Below are positions 43,428 to 52,017 of a stretch of 64,000 nt of DNA, in pieces; within the stretch, counting starts at the first letter, position 1; each line of letters starts with the position of its first letter. The notes below the pieces were generated by a model. It searched no databases. It worked only from the letters and a program-made list of their open reading frames with translations, and was not told where the DNA came from. A program made the position numbers and the translations under genes. This DNA is from JBHJHP01 sp042219825 (GTDB lineage Bacteria > Bacteroidota > Bacteroidia > Bacteroidales > UBA5342). The stretch spans positions 186,001-250,000 of the forward strand of contig NZ_JBHJHQ010000003.1 of NCBI RefSeq assembly GCF_042219825.1. The letters run 5' to 3'.

Positions 43428-44000
43428 ATGAAAATATTAGTGCTTGATAATTACGACAGTTTTACATACAACCTGGTACATTATTTAAAGGAATTAAGTA
43501 CTGCGCAGGTTGATGTATATCGAAATGATGAAATTTCAGTTGAGGAAGTCGGGAAATATGATAAAATACTTCTTTCTCCGGGACCTGGCATTCCTGACGA
43601 AGCAGGAATTCTTAAACCCCTGATTAAACGATGGGGCGAAAGCAAGTCCATTTTTGGTGTCTGTCTGGGATGTCAGGCTATCGCAGAGGTTTATGGCGGA
43701 AGCATCTACAACCTGAACAAGGTTTACCACGGTGTGGCAACTACCATGCGAATTACTGATAAAGAAGAATTGCTTTATAAAAATGTTTCAGAAGAATTTG
43801 AAGCGGGACGTTACCATTCGTGGGTTGTAAGCAAAGAAGACCTTCCCAAAGAAATGCATATTACCTCTGTTGATGACAAGGGTGCGATTATGGGAATACG
43901 CCACCAGACACATAATGTCAGAGGCGTACAATTCCATCCTGAGTCAATACTAACACCGGAGGGAAAGAAAATGATTAAAAACTGGTTAGAAAATTGCTGA
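43428..44000 (+). CDS. trpG: Anthranilate synthase component II (glutamine amidotransferase)
   Basis: A 190-residue class I glutamine amidotransferase that feeds ammonia to TrpE. It opens KILVLDNYDSFTYNLVHYL, has LLSPGPGIPDEAG, nucleophile Cys in FGVCLGCQAIAEVYGG, and His-Glu in GVQFHPESILTPEG. The usual residue after GVCLG is His; here it is Cys (GVCLGCQ), which is worth checking against relatives. It lies 27 bases after the four-helix element and one base before trpD. Confidence 0.95.
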   Translation: MKILVLDNYDSFTYNLVHYLKELSTAQVDVYRNDEISVEEVGKYDKILLSPGPGIPDEAGILKPLIKRWGESKSIFGVCLGCQAIAEVYGGSIYNLNKVYHGVATTMRITDKEELLYKNVSEEFEAGRYHSWVVSKEDLPKEMHITSVDDKGAIMGIRHQTHNVRGVQFHPESILTPEGKKMIKNWLENC

Positions 44001-44001
44001 G

Positions 44002-44988
44002 ATGAAAAAGATATTACAACGACTTGCAGAACATCAAACGCTGACTAAAAAAGAAGCGAAAGAGGCTTTGTACGCCATTTCGAAAGGAGAAGTTAATAAT
44101 TCTCAGATTGCAGCATTCCTTACCGTATTCATGATGCGTTCCATCACGGTAGACGAATTGAGTGGATTTCGCGAAACCCTTCAGGAGCTGTGCCTTCCAG
44201 TTGATTTTAGTGATTTTTATACTATTGATTTATGCGGAACCGGAGGTGACAGTAAAAATACCTTCAACATCTCAACCCTTTCATCCCTTGTGGTTGCCGG
44301 TGCCGGCGAAAAGGTTGCTAAGCACGGAAATTACAGCGTTTCATCTTCGTGCGGATCCAGCAATGTGATGGAATATTTTGGCTACAAGTTTACCGACGAC
44401 GTGGATAAGCTGAAGAATCAGATAGATAAACACAACATCTGTTTTTTGCATGCACCGTTGTTTCATCCTGCCATGAAAGCTGTAGCACCGATACGCAGAG
44501 AGCTTGGTATGAAGACCTTTTTTAATGTACTTGGTCCTATTATTAATCCATCGAAACCGAAAAATCAGATGGCCGGTGTTTACAACCTTGAAACAATGAG
44601 GATGTACAATTATATTCTTCAGCAGACTGATACAAACTATATTATTATTCATTCGCTTGACGGTTATGATGAAATTTCCCTCACAGGAGACTTCAAAATT
44701 ACAACCAACGTAACCGAAGAAGTGATGCGACCGGAAGATCTTGGGTTCAGACAACTGAAAGAGGAAGAACTATTTGCAGGACACTCTGTAAAGGAAGCCG
44801 CCGAAATTTTCGAATCCGTTCTTACCGGCCAAGGAACCGAAGCTCAGAACAACGCCGTTTTGTCAAATGCCGGAATGGCCCTGAAATGCGTCAGAAATTC
44901 CAAAACACTCGAGGGCTGCATAGAAGATGCACGCGAATCACTTATGGGTGGTAAAGCGCTAAACGTACTAAAACAGATTACGAACTGA
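44002..44988 (+). CDS. trpD: Anthranilate phosphoribosyltransferase
   Basis: A 328-residue enzyme joining anthranilate to PRPP. The PRPP loop is CGTGGDSKNTFNISTLSSLVVAGAGEKVAKHGNYSVSSSCGSSNVMEYFGY. FLHAPLFHPAMKAVAPIRRELGMKTFFNVLGPIINPSKP is the anthranilate-site block. A TrpD without a fused amidotransferase, as expected with a separate TrpG. Overlap-free but only 2 bases from trpC. Confidence 0.97.
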   Translation: MKKILQRLAEHQTLTKKEAKEALYAISKGEVNNSQIAAFLTVFMMRSITVDELSGFRETLQELCLPVDFSDFYTIDLCGTGGDSKNTFNISTLSSLVVAGAGEKVAKHGNYSVSSSCGSSNVMEYFGYKFTDDVDKLKNQIDKHNICFLHAPLFHPAMKAVAPIRRELGMKTFFNVLGPIINPSKPKNQMAGVYNLETMRMYNYILQQTDTNYIIIHSLDGYDEISLTGDFKITTNVTEEVMRPEDLGFRQLKEEELFAGHSVKEAAEIFESVLTGQGTEAQNNAVLSNAGMALKCVRNSKTLEGCIEDARESLMGGKALNVLKQITN

Positions 44989-44990
44989 TC

Positions 44991-45782
44991 ATGAATATTC
45001 TCGATAAGATAGTAGCCAATAAAAAAGTAGAAGTCGCCGAAAAAAAGGTGATGATTTCTGAAAAACAGCTGGAGAAAAGCATCAGTTCCGCTGCTATTCC
45101 GTCTTTAAAAACATTTTTACAGGATCCGGAAAAGTCGGGAATTATCTGCGAATTTAAACGTAAATCACCTTCAAAAGGACTGATAAATGGGAATGCGCAG
45201 GTTCAGGATGTAACCCGAAATTACGAACAAGCAGGCGCCAGTGCTATTTCGGTTCTAACCGACAAAGCATTTTTCGGAGGAACCGCACAGGACCTCACCG
45301 ATGCACGCGATGTAACAACGATCCCAATTCTTAGAAAAGACTTTATTATTGATCCGTTTCAAATTCTGGAAGCCCGTGCAATAGGGGCAAGTGCTATCCT
45401 TTTGATTGCAGCGATACTTGAGAAAGATGAAGTAAAATCACTGGCTCAGTATGCATACTCCCTTGGCCTTGAAGTTTTGTTTGAGGTTCATAATGCTGAA
45501 GAACTTGAAAAGTACGATCCCATCATCGAAATTGTCGGCGTCAACAATAGAAACCTGAAAACCTTTGAGGTTAATATTGACACCTCGGTTGAAGTTGGAA
45601 AGTTTATTCCTGAGAATTGTGTTAAGGTAGCCGAAAGCGGAATCAGCGATATAAAGAACATTCAATACCTGAAGCAATTTGGTTTTGAAGGTTTTCTTAT
45701 TGGCGAAAATTTCATGAAAACCAATGATCCGGGGCAAGCTTGTATTGATTTTATAAAAAACATTAAAAACACAGGTATCTAG
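44991..45782 (+). CDS. trpC: Indole-3-glycerol-phosphate synthase
   Basis: A 263-residue TIM-barrel enzyme with IICEFKRKSPSKGLINGN, ASAISVLTDKAFFGG, PILRKDFIIDPFQILEARAIGASAILLIAA, IVGVNNRNLKTFEVN, VAESGIS and FLIGENFMKTNDPGQA. Complete core. The last three codons (T, G, I) and the TAG lie inside the left repeat of the deleted four-helix element (from 45769), so insertion seems to have rewritten the C-terminus of the gene. Confidence 0.96.
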   Translation: MNILDKIVANKKVEVAEKKVMISEKQLEKSISSAAIPSLKTFLQDPEKSGIICEFKRKSPSKGLINGNAQVQDVTRNYEQAGASAISVLTDKAFFGGTAQDLTDARDVTTIPILRKDFIIDPFQILEARAIGASAILLIAAILEKDEVKSLAQYAYSLGLEVLFEVHNAEELEKYDPIIEIVGVNNRNLKTFEVNIDTSVEVGKFIPENCVKVAESGISDIKNIQYLKQFGFEGFLIGENFMKTNDPGQACIDFIKNIKNTGI

Positions 45783-45930
45783 ACACCAGAATCAAGATAA
45801 AAATTAATATGATGTATAATTATCTGGAGTTAAAAATATGGCAACAAGCCAGAAGTCTGGTGAAGACAACTTAACAACTGACTGACTCCATTAAACAAAA
45901 TCATGATTCTTGATACCTGATACTTGATTC
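45769..45930 (+). mobile_element. Internally deleted four-helix element B between trpC and trpF
   Basis: The left end (45769-45798) matches the left end of element A at 25 of 30 bases. The right end (from about 45904) reads GATTCTTGATACCTGATACT, the inverted type of repeat seen in A. In the middle, an open frame 45812-45874 reads MYNYLELKIWQQARSLVKTT then stop. Its first 45 bases match the start of the gene in element A at 43 positions, after which all but a fragment is missing. Base changes between the copies include silent third-position ones, so they are not a fresh duplicate. Confidence 0.7.
45812..45874 (+). pseudogene. Remnant of four-helix bundle gene
   Basis: Keeps 18 codons corresponding to the N-terminus of the 121-residue protein (NYLELKIWQQARSLVK) and then ends; a further trace, TDSIKQNH, appears in another frame just after. 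About 250 bases of the gene are gone. Confidence 0.75.
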
Positions 45931-45943
45931 TAAAATTTAAAAA

Positions 45944-46588
45944 ATGAAAATTAAGGTATGTGGGATGCTATATAAAGACAGCATTAAAGATGTTGCCGCA
46001 TTAAATCCGGACTTCATGGGTTTTATATTCTATCCCAAATCACCGCGATACGTAGTCGGCAAACTTAATCCTGAAATTCTGGGATCATTGCCTCCATCAA
46101 TTATTAAGACAGGAGTTTTTGTGAATGAAACATTTGAAAACATTCTGGATTTGGCTAAAATATATGATCTGACAGCATTGCAGCTTCATGGAGAAGAAAC
46201 ACCTCAATTTTGCGACCGGTTACACGATCTGGGTTTTATAATTATCAAAGCTTTCAGGATTGATGAACATTTCGATTTTAATCAGTTGAAGTCTTATGAA
46301 GTAAGTTGCGACTATTTTTTGTTTGACACCAAAACTTCGGCATACGGGGGTAGCGGAACGAAATTCGACTGGCATATTTTAAACCGGTATAAAAATAGTA
46401 AACCTATCTTCATGAGTGGAGGAATAGGCCCCGGTGATGAATCTGCAATTTCCGATCTAAGCAATCTGAATATTTATGCATTGGATTTGAATAGCAAATT
46501 TGAAACTGAACCCGGATTAAAAGATGTTAACCAACTTACTGCTTTTTTGACAAACATCAGGGCGAATGAACCTAAATGGGACTTTTAA
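45944..46588 (+). CDS. trpF: Phosphoribosylanthranilate isomerase
   Basis: A 214-residue TIM barrel with KIKVCGML at the start (catalytic Cys), DFMGFIFYPKSPRYV, LQLHGEETPQFCDRL, FLFDTKTSAYGGSGTKFDW, PIFMSGGIGPGDE and ALDLNSKFETEPGLKD (catalytic Asp in the FDT motif). The start lies just 13 bases after the deleted four-helix element, so the element occupies the gap without touching the coding sequence. Confidence 0.95.
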   Translation: MKIKVCGMLYKDSIKDVAALNPDFMGFIFYPKSPRYVVGKLNPEILGSLPPSIIKTGVFVNETFENILDLAKIYDLTALQLHGEETPQFCDRLHDLGFIIIKAFRIDEHFDFNQLKSYEVSCDYFLFDTKTSAYGGSGTKFDWHILNRYKNSKPIFMSGGIGPGDESAISDLSNLNIYALDLNSKFETEPGLKDVNQLTAFLTNIRANEPKWDF

Positions 46589-46632
46589 CCGCCTTATTAT
46601 TAAAATATTGAGTGCACAAGAAAATTTATAAA

Positions 46633-47841
46633 ATGAGAAGAATACAATCTAAATATCTTGCAAATCAGGAAGGATTCTACGGCGATTTTGGAGGAGCATA
46701 CATACCCGAAATGCTACAACCCAATATTGACCAACTTCTGGATACATATGAACCCGTTATATTTTCGGAAGCGTTTCAAAAAGAATTTGCAGAATTACAA
46801 AAGGATTATGCCGGCAGACCAAGTCCACTTTATTATGCTAAAAATCTGAGCAGGAAGTATAATACAAAGATTTATCTTAAGAGAGAAGATCTGAACCATA
46901 CCGGTTCACATAAGCTTAATAATACCATTGGCCAGATACTGCTGGCAAGGCATATGGGTAAGAACCGTATCATTGCAGAAACCGGTGCCGGACAGCATGG
47001 TGTAGCTACAGCTACGGTTTGTGCCCTAATGGGACTACAATGCATTGTTTATATGGGTGAAACCGACATTAAACGACAGGCCCCGAATGTTGCCAGAATG
47101 AAAATGCTGGGAGCAGAGGTCAAGGCAGCTACCTGTGGGAATAAAACGCTTAAAGATGCTACCAATGAAGCAATACGTGACTGGATTAATCATCCGGAAG
47201 ATACATATTATCTGATCGGATCCGTAGTCGGTCCTCACCCCTATCCTGATATGGTTGCACTCTTCCAGTCGGTGATCAGTGAAGAATTAAGATGGCAACT
47301 AAAAGAGAAAACCGGCAATGAGAAACCGGATCATGTCATTGCTTGTGTTGGTGGAGGAAGTAATGCTGCTGGTTCATTTTATCATTTTCTGAATGATGAG
47401 GATGTAAACCTGATTGCGGTAGAAGCTGCCGGATTGGGAGTTGATACAGGAGAAACTGCCGCTACAACCAAAACAGGTGACACCGGTATTATTCATGGAA
47501 GCAAAACTCTCCTAATGCAGGATAACGACGGGCAAATCATTGAGCCATATTCTATTTCTGCCGGACTGGATTATCCTGGAATTGGTCCTTTACATGCCAA
47601 TCTGTTTAACAGCGGAAGGGCTGAATTTCTGAGCGCCACCGATCAGGAAGCATTAAATGCCGCTTTTACCCTGACCGAAATTGAGGGTATTATTCCTGCA
47701 CTGGAATCAGCGCATGCATTGGCAGCACTTGACCTAAAAAAGTTTGGCCCCGATGAAACAGTTGTAATAACAATATCAGGCCGCGGAGACAAAGACATGG
47801 AAGCTTATATGACTGAAATGATGAAACGAAACATCCTTTAA
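46633..47841 (+). CDS. trpB: Tryptophan synthase beta chain
   Basis: A 402-residue PLP enzyme. ATG 46633 is taken instead of the GTG at 46612, as the protein then opens close to YGDFGGAYIPEML. The PLP Lys lies in HTGSHKLNNTIGQILLA, the Glu in AETGAGQHGVATATVCALMG, and the phosphate loop in CVGGGSNAAGSFYHF. A standard TrpB1 that pairs with TrpA 9 bases downstream. Confidence 0.97.
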   Translation: MRRIQSKYLANQEGFYGDFGGAYIPEMLQPNIDQLLDTYEPVIFSEAFQKEFAELQKDYAGRPSPLYYAKNLSRKYNTKIYLKREDLNHTGSHKLNNTIGQILLARHMGKNRIIAETGAGQHGVATATVCALMGLQCIVYMGETDIKRQAPNVARMKMLGAEVKAATCGNKTLKDATNEAIRDWINHPEDTYYLIGSVVGPHPYPDMVALFQSVISEELRWQLKEKTGNEKPDHVIACVGGGSNAAGSFYHFLNDEDVNLIAVEAAGLGVDTGETAATTKTGDTGIIHGSKTLLMQDNDGQIIEPYSISAGLDYPGIGPLHANLFNSGRAEFLSATDQEALNAAFTLTEIEGIIPALESAHALAALDLKKFGPDETVVITISGRGDKDMEAYMTEMMKRNIL

Positions 47842-47850
47842 TACAAATCA

Positions 47851-48627
47851 ATGAACAGAATAGACATCCTTTTTCAGAAAAAGAAAAACAATATATTATC
47901 GGTATTTTTCACTGCCGGTCATCCGAATCTCAATGATACTGTTACCATCATTAAAAAGCTTGAAGAATCAGGTGCAGATATGATTGAGATTGGCATGCCA
48001 TTCAGTGATCCGTTAGCCGATGGTCCTGTTATTCAAAAAACAAGTGAACAAGCCTTAAAAAACGGGATGACCCTGGACCGACTTTTTGAACAATTAAAAG
48101 ATATCCGTGATAAGGTAAAAATCCCACTGCTTTTAATGGGATACCTGAATCCTGTGTTTAAATACGGTATTGAACGTTTTGCAAAGAAGTGTCACGAGGT
48201 TGGTATAGACGGACTAATCCTCCCGGATCTTCCAGCCAGCGAATATTTAAGAGATTTTAAAAAACTGTTTGAAGCAAATAATCTGCATAACATATTTCTT
48301 ATTACACCACAAACCAGCAGTGACCGTGTAAAACAAATTGACGAACTGACCGGTGGATTTATATATATGGTTTCATCAGCATCAACAACCGGAACAAAAA
48401 CCGGTATCGATGAAATACAAACTGCATATTTTGAGCGTATTAAAGATCTTAAACTTAATTCGCCAAGATTAATTGGTTTTGGCATAAAGGATAAATCAAC
48501 CTTTGAAAATGCATGTAATTATGCAAACGGAGCGATTATAGGAAGTGCATTTGTAAAGTCATTAGAATTGAGCAGAGATATAAATTCAAATATTGAAAGA
48601 TTTATAAAATCAGTTATCAACAAATAA
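47851..48627 (+). CDS. trpA: Tryptophan synthase alpha chain
   Basis: A 258-residue TIM barrel cleaving indole-glycerol phosphate. Catalytic Glu in DMIEIGMPFSDPLADGPVIQ, catalytic Asp in GLILPDLPASEY, and FIYMVSSASTTG plus IGFGIKDKSTFENA at the phosphate site. Last gene of the operon; no hairpin terminator is evident after it. Confidence 0.96.
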   Translation: MNRIDILFQKKKNNILSVFFTAGHPNLNDTVTIIKKLEESGADMIEIGMPFSDPLADGPVIQKTSEQALKNGMTLDRLFEQLKDIRDKVKIPLLLMGYLNPVFKYGIERFAKKCHEVGIDGLILPDLPASEYLRDFKKLFEANNLHNIFLITPQTSSDRVKQIDELTGGFIYMVSSASTTGTKTGIDEIQTAYFERIKDLKLNSPRLIGFGIKDKSTFENACNYANGAIIGSAFVKSLELSRDINSNIERFIKSVINK

Positions 48628-49030
48628 TATCTATTTATGATAGTCGATTATACAAACTACAGATTCATATACATTTGTAATACAACAATTTAAGCCAAGT
48701 TCTACAAACAAATACTATAAATACAAAATAAATATTCTAAATATTATAACAAACCATAACATATTGATTAACTTCGAATTAAATGAATTTATAGTAATCA
48801 TATATTAGAATTTATAATTATTTTTCTAATATAAAGACTATTTTATTCGTCTATTTATACCAGTTTTAAATTACATATCACGCATTCTATATATATCGAT
48901 TACTATATGCATATTAAGTGAAACAAAATTTTAATATCAGCTTAAGTATTTCTATTTAAACAATTTAAATATCCATCAATAGGTATTTTCCCTACTATGA
49001 AAAAAATGATAATTTAAGTAGTATCACCAA
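48628..49030. other. AT-rich intergenic stretch without genes
   Basis: About 400 bases after trpA, unusually AT-rich, with stops in all frames and no hairpin followed by a T run. I see no RNA gene. It separates the trp operon from the polysaccharide cluster; the sequence richness fits a region under relaxed selection or a silenced promoter zone. Confidence 0.6.
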
Positions 49031-49061
49031 TTGTCACACCCTTTATTGTACTCTAAATTTG
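49031..49061 (+). promoter_or_regulatory. Promoter of the polysaccharide cluster with ~200-base leader
   Basis: TTG (49031-49033), 20 bases, TAAATTTG (49054-49061). The message would run about 200 bases before the OrfA start at 49271. CAGTCAC (49091-49097) can pair with GTGACTG (49171-49177), and a small GGCTTGCC hairpin follows, so the leader may be structured. Confidence 0.55.
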
Positions 49062-49270
49062 TTTTTAGAATTAATGCTAACCTACAATTGCAGTCACGGG
49101 GCTTGACTCAATTGAATATCATACTGTTTGGCTCCCAGTAACTATTTTGTCAGAATAAAAGAAAGAAAATGTGACTGACAGTAGGCTTGCCTGTGTCTTT
49201 TAGCGAAATTTCGAATCTTATTTGATAAATAAAATACTATTAGAAGAAACTCTTAGATAAAGATTTCAGC

Positions 49271-49537
49271 ATGAATAAACCAAAATTTCCTCAATCAAAG
49301 ATTAAAAAGATTCTCCGGGAACATGAAGTCGGATTATCTGTTCAGGATATACTTAAAAAGTATAGTATCAGCATGGCAACATTTTATAACTGGAAGAAAA
49401 AGTACGAAGGTTTAAATCTTGCCGAAAACTGTAGAATACTCGAACTGGAAGAAGAAAATGACAGGCTGAAACGCATGTTTGCGGAGCTCAGTCTGGAAAA
49501 CATGTCTTTACGTAAAAAACTTGAGAAACTTTTATAA
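49271..49537 (+). CDS. Lone IS3-type OrfA-like helix-turn-helix protein
   Basis: An 88-residue protein like the OrfA (InsE-type) subunit of IS3-family transposases. The HTH is IKKILREHEVGLSVQDILKKYSISMATFYNWKKKYEGL. A leucine-rich coiled coil follows (ILELEEENDRLKRMFAELSLENMSLRKKLEKLL). In an intact IS3 element, OrfB with the DDE catalytic core follows in the -1 frame; here no OrfB is present and no terminal repeats were found. The gene is intact, promoter-linked and next to the first polysaccharide gene, so it is either an IS relic or a DNA-binding protein recruited as regulator. Confidence 0.75.
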   Translation: MNKPKFPQSKIKKILREHEVGLSVQDILKKYSISMATFYNWKKKYEGLNLAENCRILELEEENDRLKRMFAELSLENMSLRKKLEKLL

Positions 49538-49559
49538 GATATTATATATCACACATTTT

Positions 49560-49576
49560 CAGATTTAGTAAATCTG
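49560..49576. repeat. Short perfect hairpin after the OrfA-like gene
   Basis: CAGATTT-AGT-AAATCTG, 7-base stem. Only a weak T-rich tail follows, so it may be a partial terminator. Confidence 0.35.
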
Positions 49577-49625
49577 GTTATATTAATAAAATTTACACAA
49601 GTGATTAATATTAAATATAAAATCT

Positions 49626-49633
49626 TAAATTTG
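49626..49633 (+). promoter_or_regulatory. Second -7 box (TAAATTTG) before the priming transferase
   Basis: Identical to the box at 49054-49061. A transcript from here would begin near 49640, which supports ATG 49722 as start rather than the codon at 49647. No clear -33 box. Confidence 0.5.
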
Positions 49634-49721
49634 TTTTCTGACCCTGATGCCGGTTGTGATACTGGTACTTCTCTATATTGTAAAACCCATCATCCTCAAC
49701 ATAACAAAAAATATCTTAATC

Positions 49722-51122
49722 ATGATTAAAGAGCGTGAACCCATCCTTGAAAAATCGAGCGTCTTTATTCAGGTCTTATTAACCGTTGCAACATTTATAG
49801 CAGCACATTGGTTGTCTGACAAGTTTATTCGGCCATTGCCCAAAGATGTGACAGATTACCAGTATTTAACAATTTTGGTTGTGCTAATTTGGTTTATTTT
49901 ACTAGATCAGTTTGGTCTTGGGAAGATGTTACGGTTCAAAATGTATTCGACACTCTTTCTGGAATATTTTACTGCGCTTCTGGTAGGGAATATATTACTG
50001 TATACAGCCATTGTATTATTGGATTTCAACAATATTTCAAGGGGAGTACTGGGAGTATTTGCACTCTTAAATTTACTTGCCTTATTCTCATTTAAATTTT
50101 TCCTTTATTCAACAATGAAGTTTTTCAGGCGTAGGGGTTACAATACCAGATTGGTATTGATAATTGCTGATGAACACTCCGACTATTTCATTGAAAGGTT
50201 AGTGGAGATTCCGGACTGGGGATATAAGATTTATGGAATTATGACTAAGGATGAGCATATAATTTCTAAGTATAAACGGGAATGTAAAATATACCAACCA
50301 GATGCACAATTATCTGAAATCATAGATAATGTGGCTATTGAAGAGGTCATATACTGTAAAAGTTTTTTCGATCAGAATGAAATCCAGAATTACATTTATA
50401 CTTGTGCCGAAGTTGGGGTAGTTTTCAGAATGCAGTCACAACTATTAAGTTTTGTGAAAGTACAATCGAAAGTATCCTATCTCAGCCAGATGCCTTTTTT
50501 AACATTCAGAAATACGCCCGACAATTATTTGGCATTGAAGATGAAAGCGTTCAGCGATGTCGCATTCTCTGCTATTGTTTTAACTCTAGTCTCTCCGTTA
50601 ATGCTGATCATAGCCGGATTAATAAAACTGGATGGCGGCCCGGTATTTTTCAGACAAAAGAGACTTGGATTACACGGCAGAAACTTCGATTGCTTAAAGT
50701 TTCGAACTATGGTAACCAATGCCGAAGAACTGAAAGCTAAATTAATGCATCTGAATGAACAGGAAGGCCCTGTATTTAAAATCAAAAATGATCCAAGAAT
50801 TACAAGGATAGGACGTTTCCTTAGAAAAACGTCTTTAGATGAACTCCCTCAGTTTATTAATGTACTAAGAGGTGATATGTCTATAGTGGGGCCAAGACCG
50901 CCTCTTCCATCGGAAGTTAAACAATATATTCGCTGGCAATCCAGACGTTTAAGTATGAAACCGGGGATAACCTGTATCTGGCAGGTGTCAGGTCGTAACA
51001 ATATCCCGTTTCATGAATGGATGAAAATGGACATGCAGTATATTGACAATTGGTCGCTAAAACTTGATTTTATTATCCTACTTAAAACAGTTAAAGTCGT
51101 TTTAACCGGAGATGGACAATAA
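49722..51122 (+). CDS. Undecaprenyl-phosphate sugar phosphotransferase (WcaJ-like)
   Basis: A 466-residue polyisoprenyl-phosphate hexose-1-phosphate transferase that starts the repeat unit of an exopolysaccharide on undecaprenyl phosphate. Four hydrophobic helices in the first ~140 residues, a CoA-binding-like middle domain (RRGYNTRLVLIIADEHSDYF), then a membrane-entry helix (AFSAIVLTLVSPLMLIIAGLI). The catalytic domain has GGPVFFRQKRLGLHGRNFDCLKFRTM, RITRIGRFLRKTSLDELPQFINVLRGDMSIVGPRPPLPSE and MKPGITCIWQVSGRN. ATG 49722 is used; the frame is open from 49647 but length and promoter favour the later start. Confidence 0.93.
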   Translation: MIKEREPILEKSSVFIQVLLTVATFIAAHWLSDKFIRPLPKDVTDYQYLTILVVLIWFILLDQFGLGKMLRFKMYSTLFLEYFTALLVGNILLYTAIVLLDFNNISRGVLGVFALLNLLALFSFKFFLYSTMKFFRRRGYNTRLVLIIADEHSDYFIERLVEIPDWGYKIYGIMTKDEHIISKYKRECKIYQPDAQLSEIIDNVAIEEVIYCKSFFDQNEIQNYIYTCAEVGVVFRMQSQLLSFVKVQSKVSYLSQMPFLTFRNTPDNYLALKMKAFSDVAFSAIVLTLVSPLMLIIAGLIKLDGGPVFFRQKRLGLHGRNFDCLKFRTMVTNAEELKAKLMHLNEQEGPVFKIKNDPRITRIGRFLRKTSLDELPQFINVLRGDMSIVGPRPPLPSEVKQYIRWQSRRLSMKPGITCIWQVSGRNNIPFHEWMKMDMQYIDNWSLKLDFIILLKTVKVVLTGDGQ

Positions 51123-51179
51123 AACTAAAATATTAACACGTTTTTTAAATGTAAACATGTCAAACTTCAATAAGAAAAA

Positions 51180-51983
51180 ATGAAAAAGCCCACCAATCTC
51201 CTGTTATTTTTAATTCTGGTTTCTTTGCTCTCCTGTAGGAGTATGAAAGATATAACATATCTGCAAGATATTTCTAACAGAGAAGTAATAATCCCTAGTA
51301 AAAATATGATATCAGAATATAAATTACGACAAAATGACAACTTGTATATTAACATTAAAACTTTAGATCCTGAAGTAAATATATTATTTAGTACATCAGG
51401 TCAAACCGGAAACATGATGACCGGAACTACGCAGATGTATGGAAATGAAGTTGGGTTATACATTAATGGCTATCAACTGGACTCCGTAGGCAACATAACT
51501 TTACCAATATTAGGTACCATAAATATAATGAATTTGACTCTTGACGAAGCTAAAAACAAAATATACGTCAAAGCTAATGAATATTTGCAGGACCCTGTTG
51601 TAGCAGTCAAGTTGTTAAGTTTCAAAATTCAAATTAGTGGAGAAGTAAATAAACCTGGTATTTACTATTATTATGAAGGATCAATGACTATACTGGATGC
51701 AATTACAATGGCTGGGGGGATTACAGATGAAGCGAATATTAGAAATGTATATATTATCAGACAAAAAAATAATACTAATGAAATTTACAATATTGATTTA
51801 ACTAATAAAAAAGCTTTCAGTTCAGAAGCATACTATTTGTATCCCAATGATATGATTTATGTAAAACCAGGTTTCAATAAAAAATATAGTTTAAATGTTC
51901 AAACCTATCAATTAATTTTATCAACCATAAGTACATTAGTTGGATTACAATTTCTATATCAACCAATAGATTTAGGGAACTAA
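51180..51983 (+). CDS. Wza-like polysaccharide export lipoprotein
   Basis: A 267-residue outer-membrane channel lipoprotein: signal ending LVSLLSC (acceptor Cys19), then the Poly_export domain (RQNDNLYINIKTLDPEVN) and two SLBB repeats. The first repeat includes ITLPILGTINIMNLTLDEAKNKIY, the second FKIQISGEVNKPGIYYYYEGSMTILDAITMAGGITDEANIRNVYIIR. A C-terminal hydrophobic helix (YQLILSTISTLVGLQFLY) could span the outer membrane. It exports the chain made by the cluster and is followed by the Wzc-like partner 34 bases on. Confidence 0.93.
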   Translation: MKKPTNLLLFLILVSLLSCRSMKDITYLQDISNREVIIPSKNMISEYKLRQNDNLYINIKTLDPEVNILFSTSGQTGNMMTGTTQMYGNEVGLYINGYQLDSVGNITLPILGTINIMNLTLDEAKNKIYVKANEYLQDPVVAVKLLSFKIQISGEVNKPGIYYYYEGSMTILDAITMAGGITDEANIRNVYIIRQKNNTNEIYNIDLTNKKAFSSEAYYLYPNDMIYVKPGFNKKYSLNVQTYQLILSTISTLVGLQFLYQPIDLGN

Positions 51984-52017
51984 GGGTTTTCTTTCTAATA
52001 TTTAAGTTAAAATTTTA

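Noticed and set aside
49271..49646. Complete IS3 insertion sequence
   Set aside because: No OrfB, no DDE motif and no terminal inverted repeats around the OrfA-like gene.
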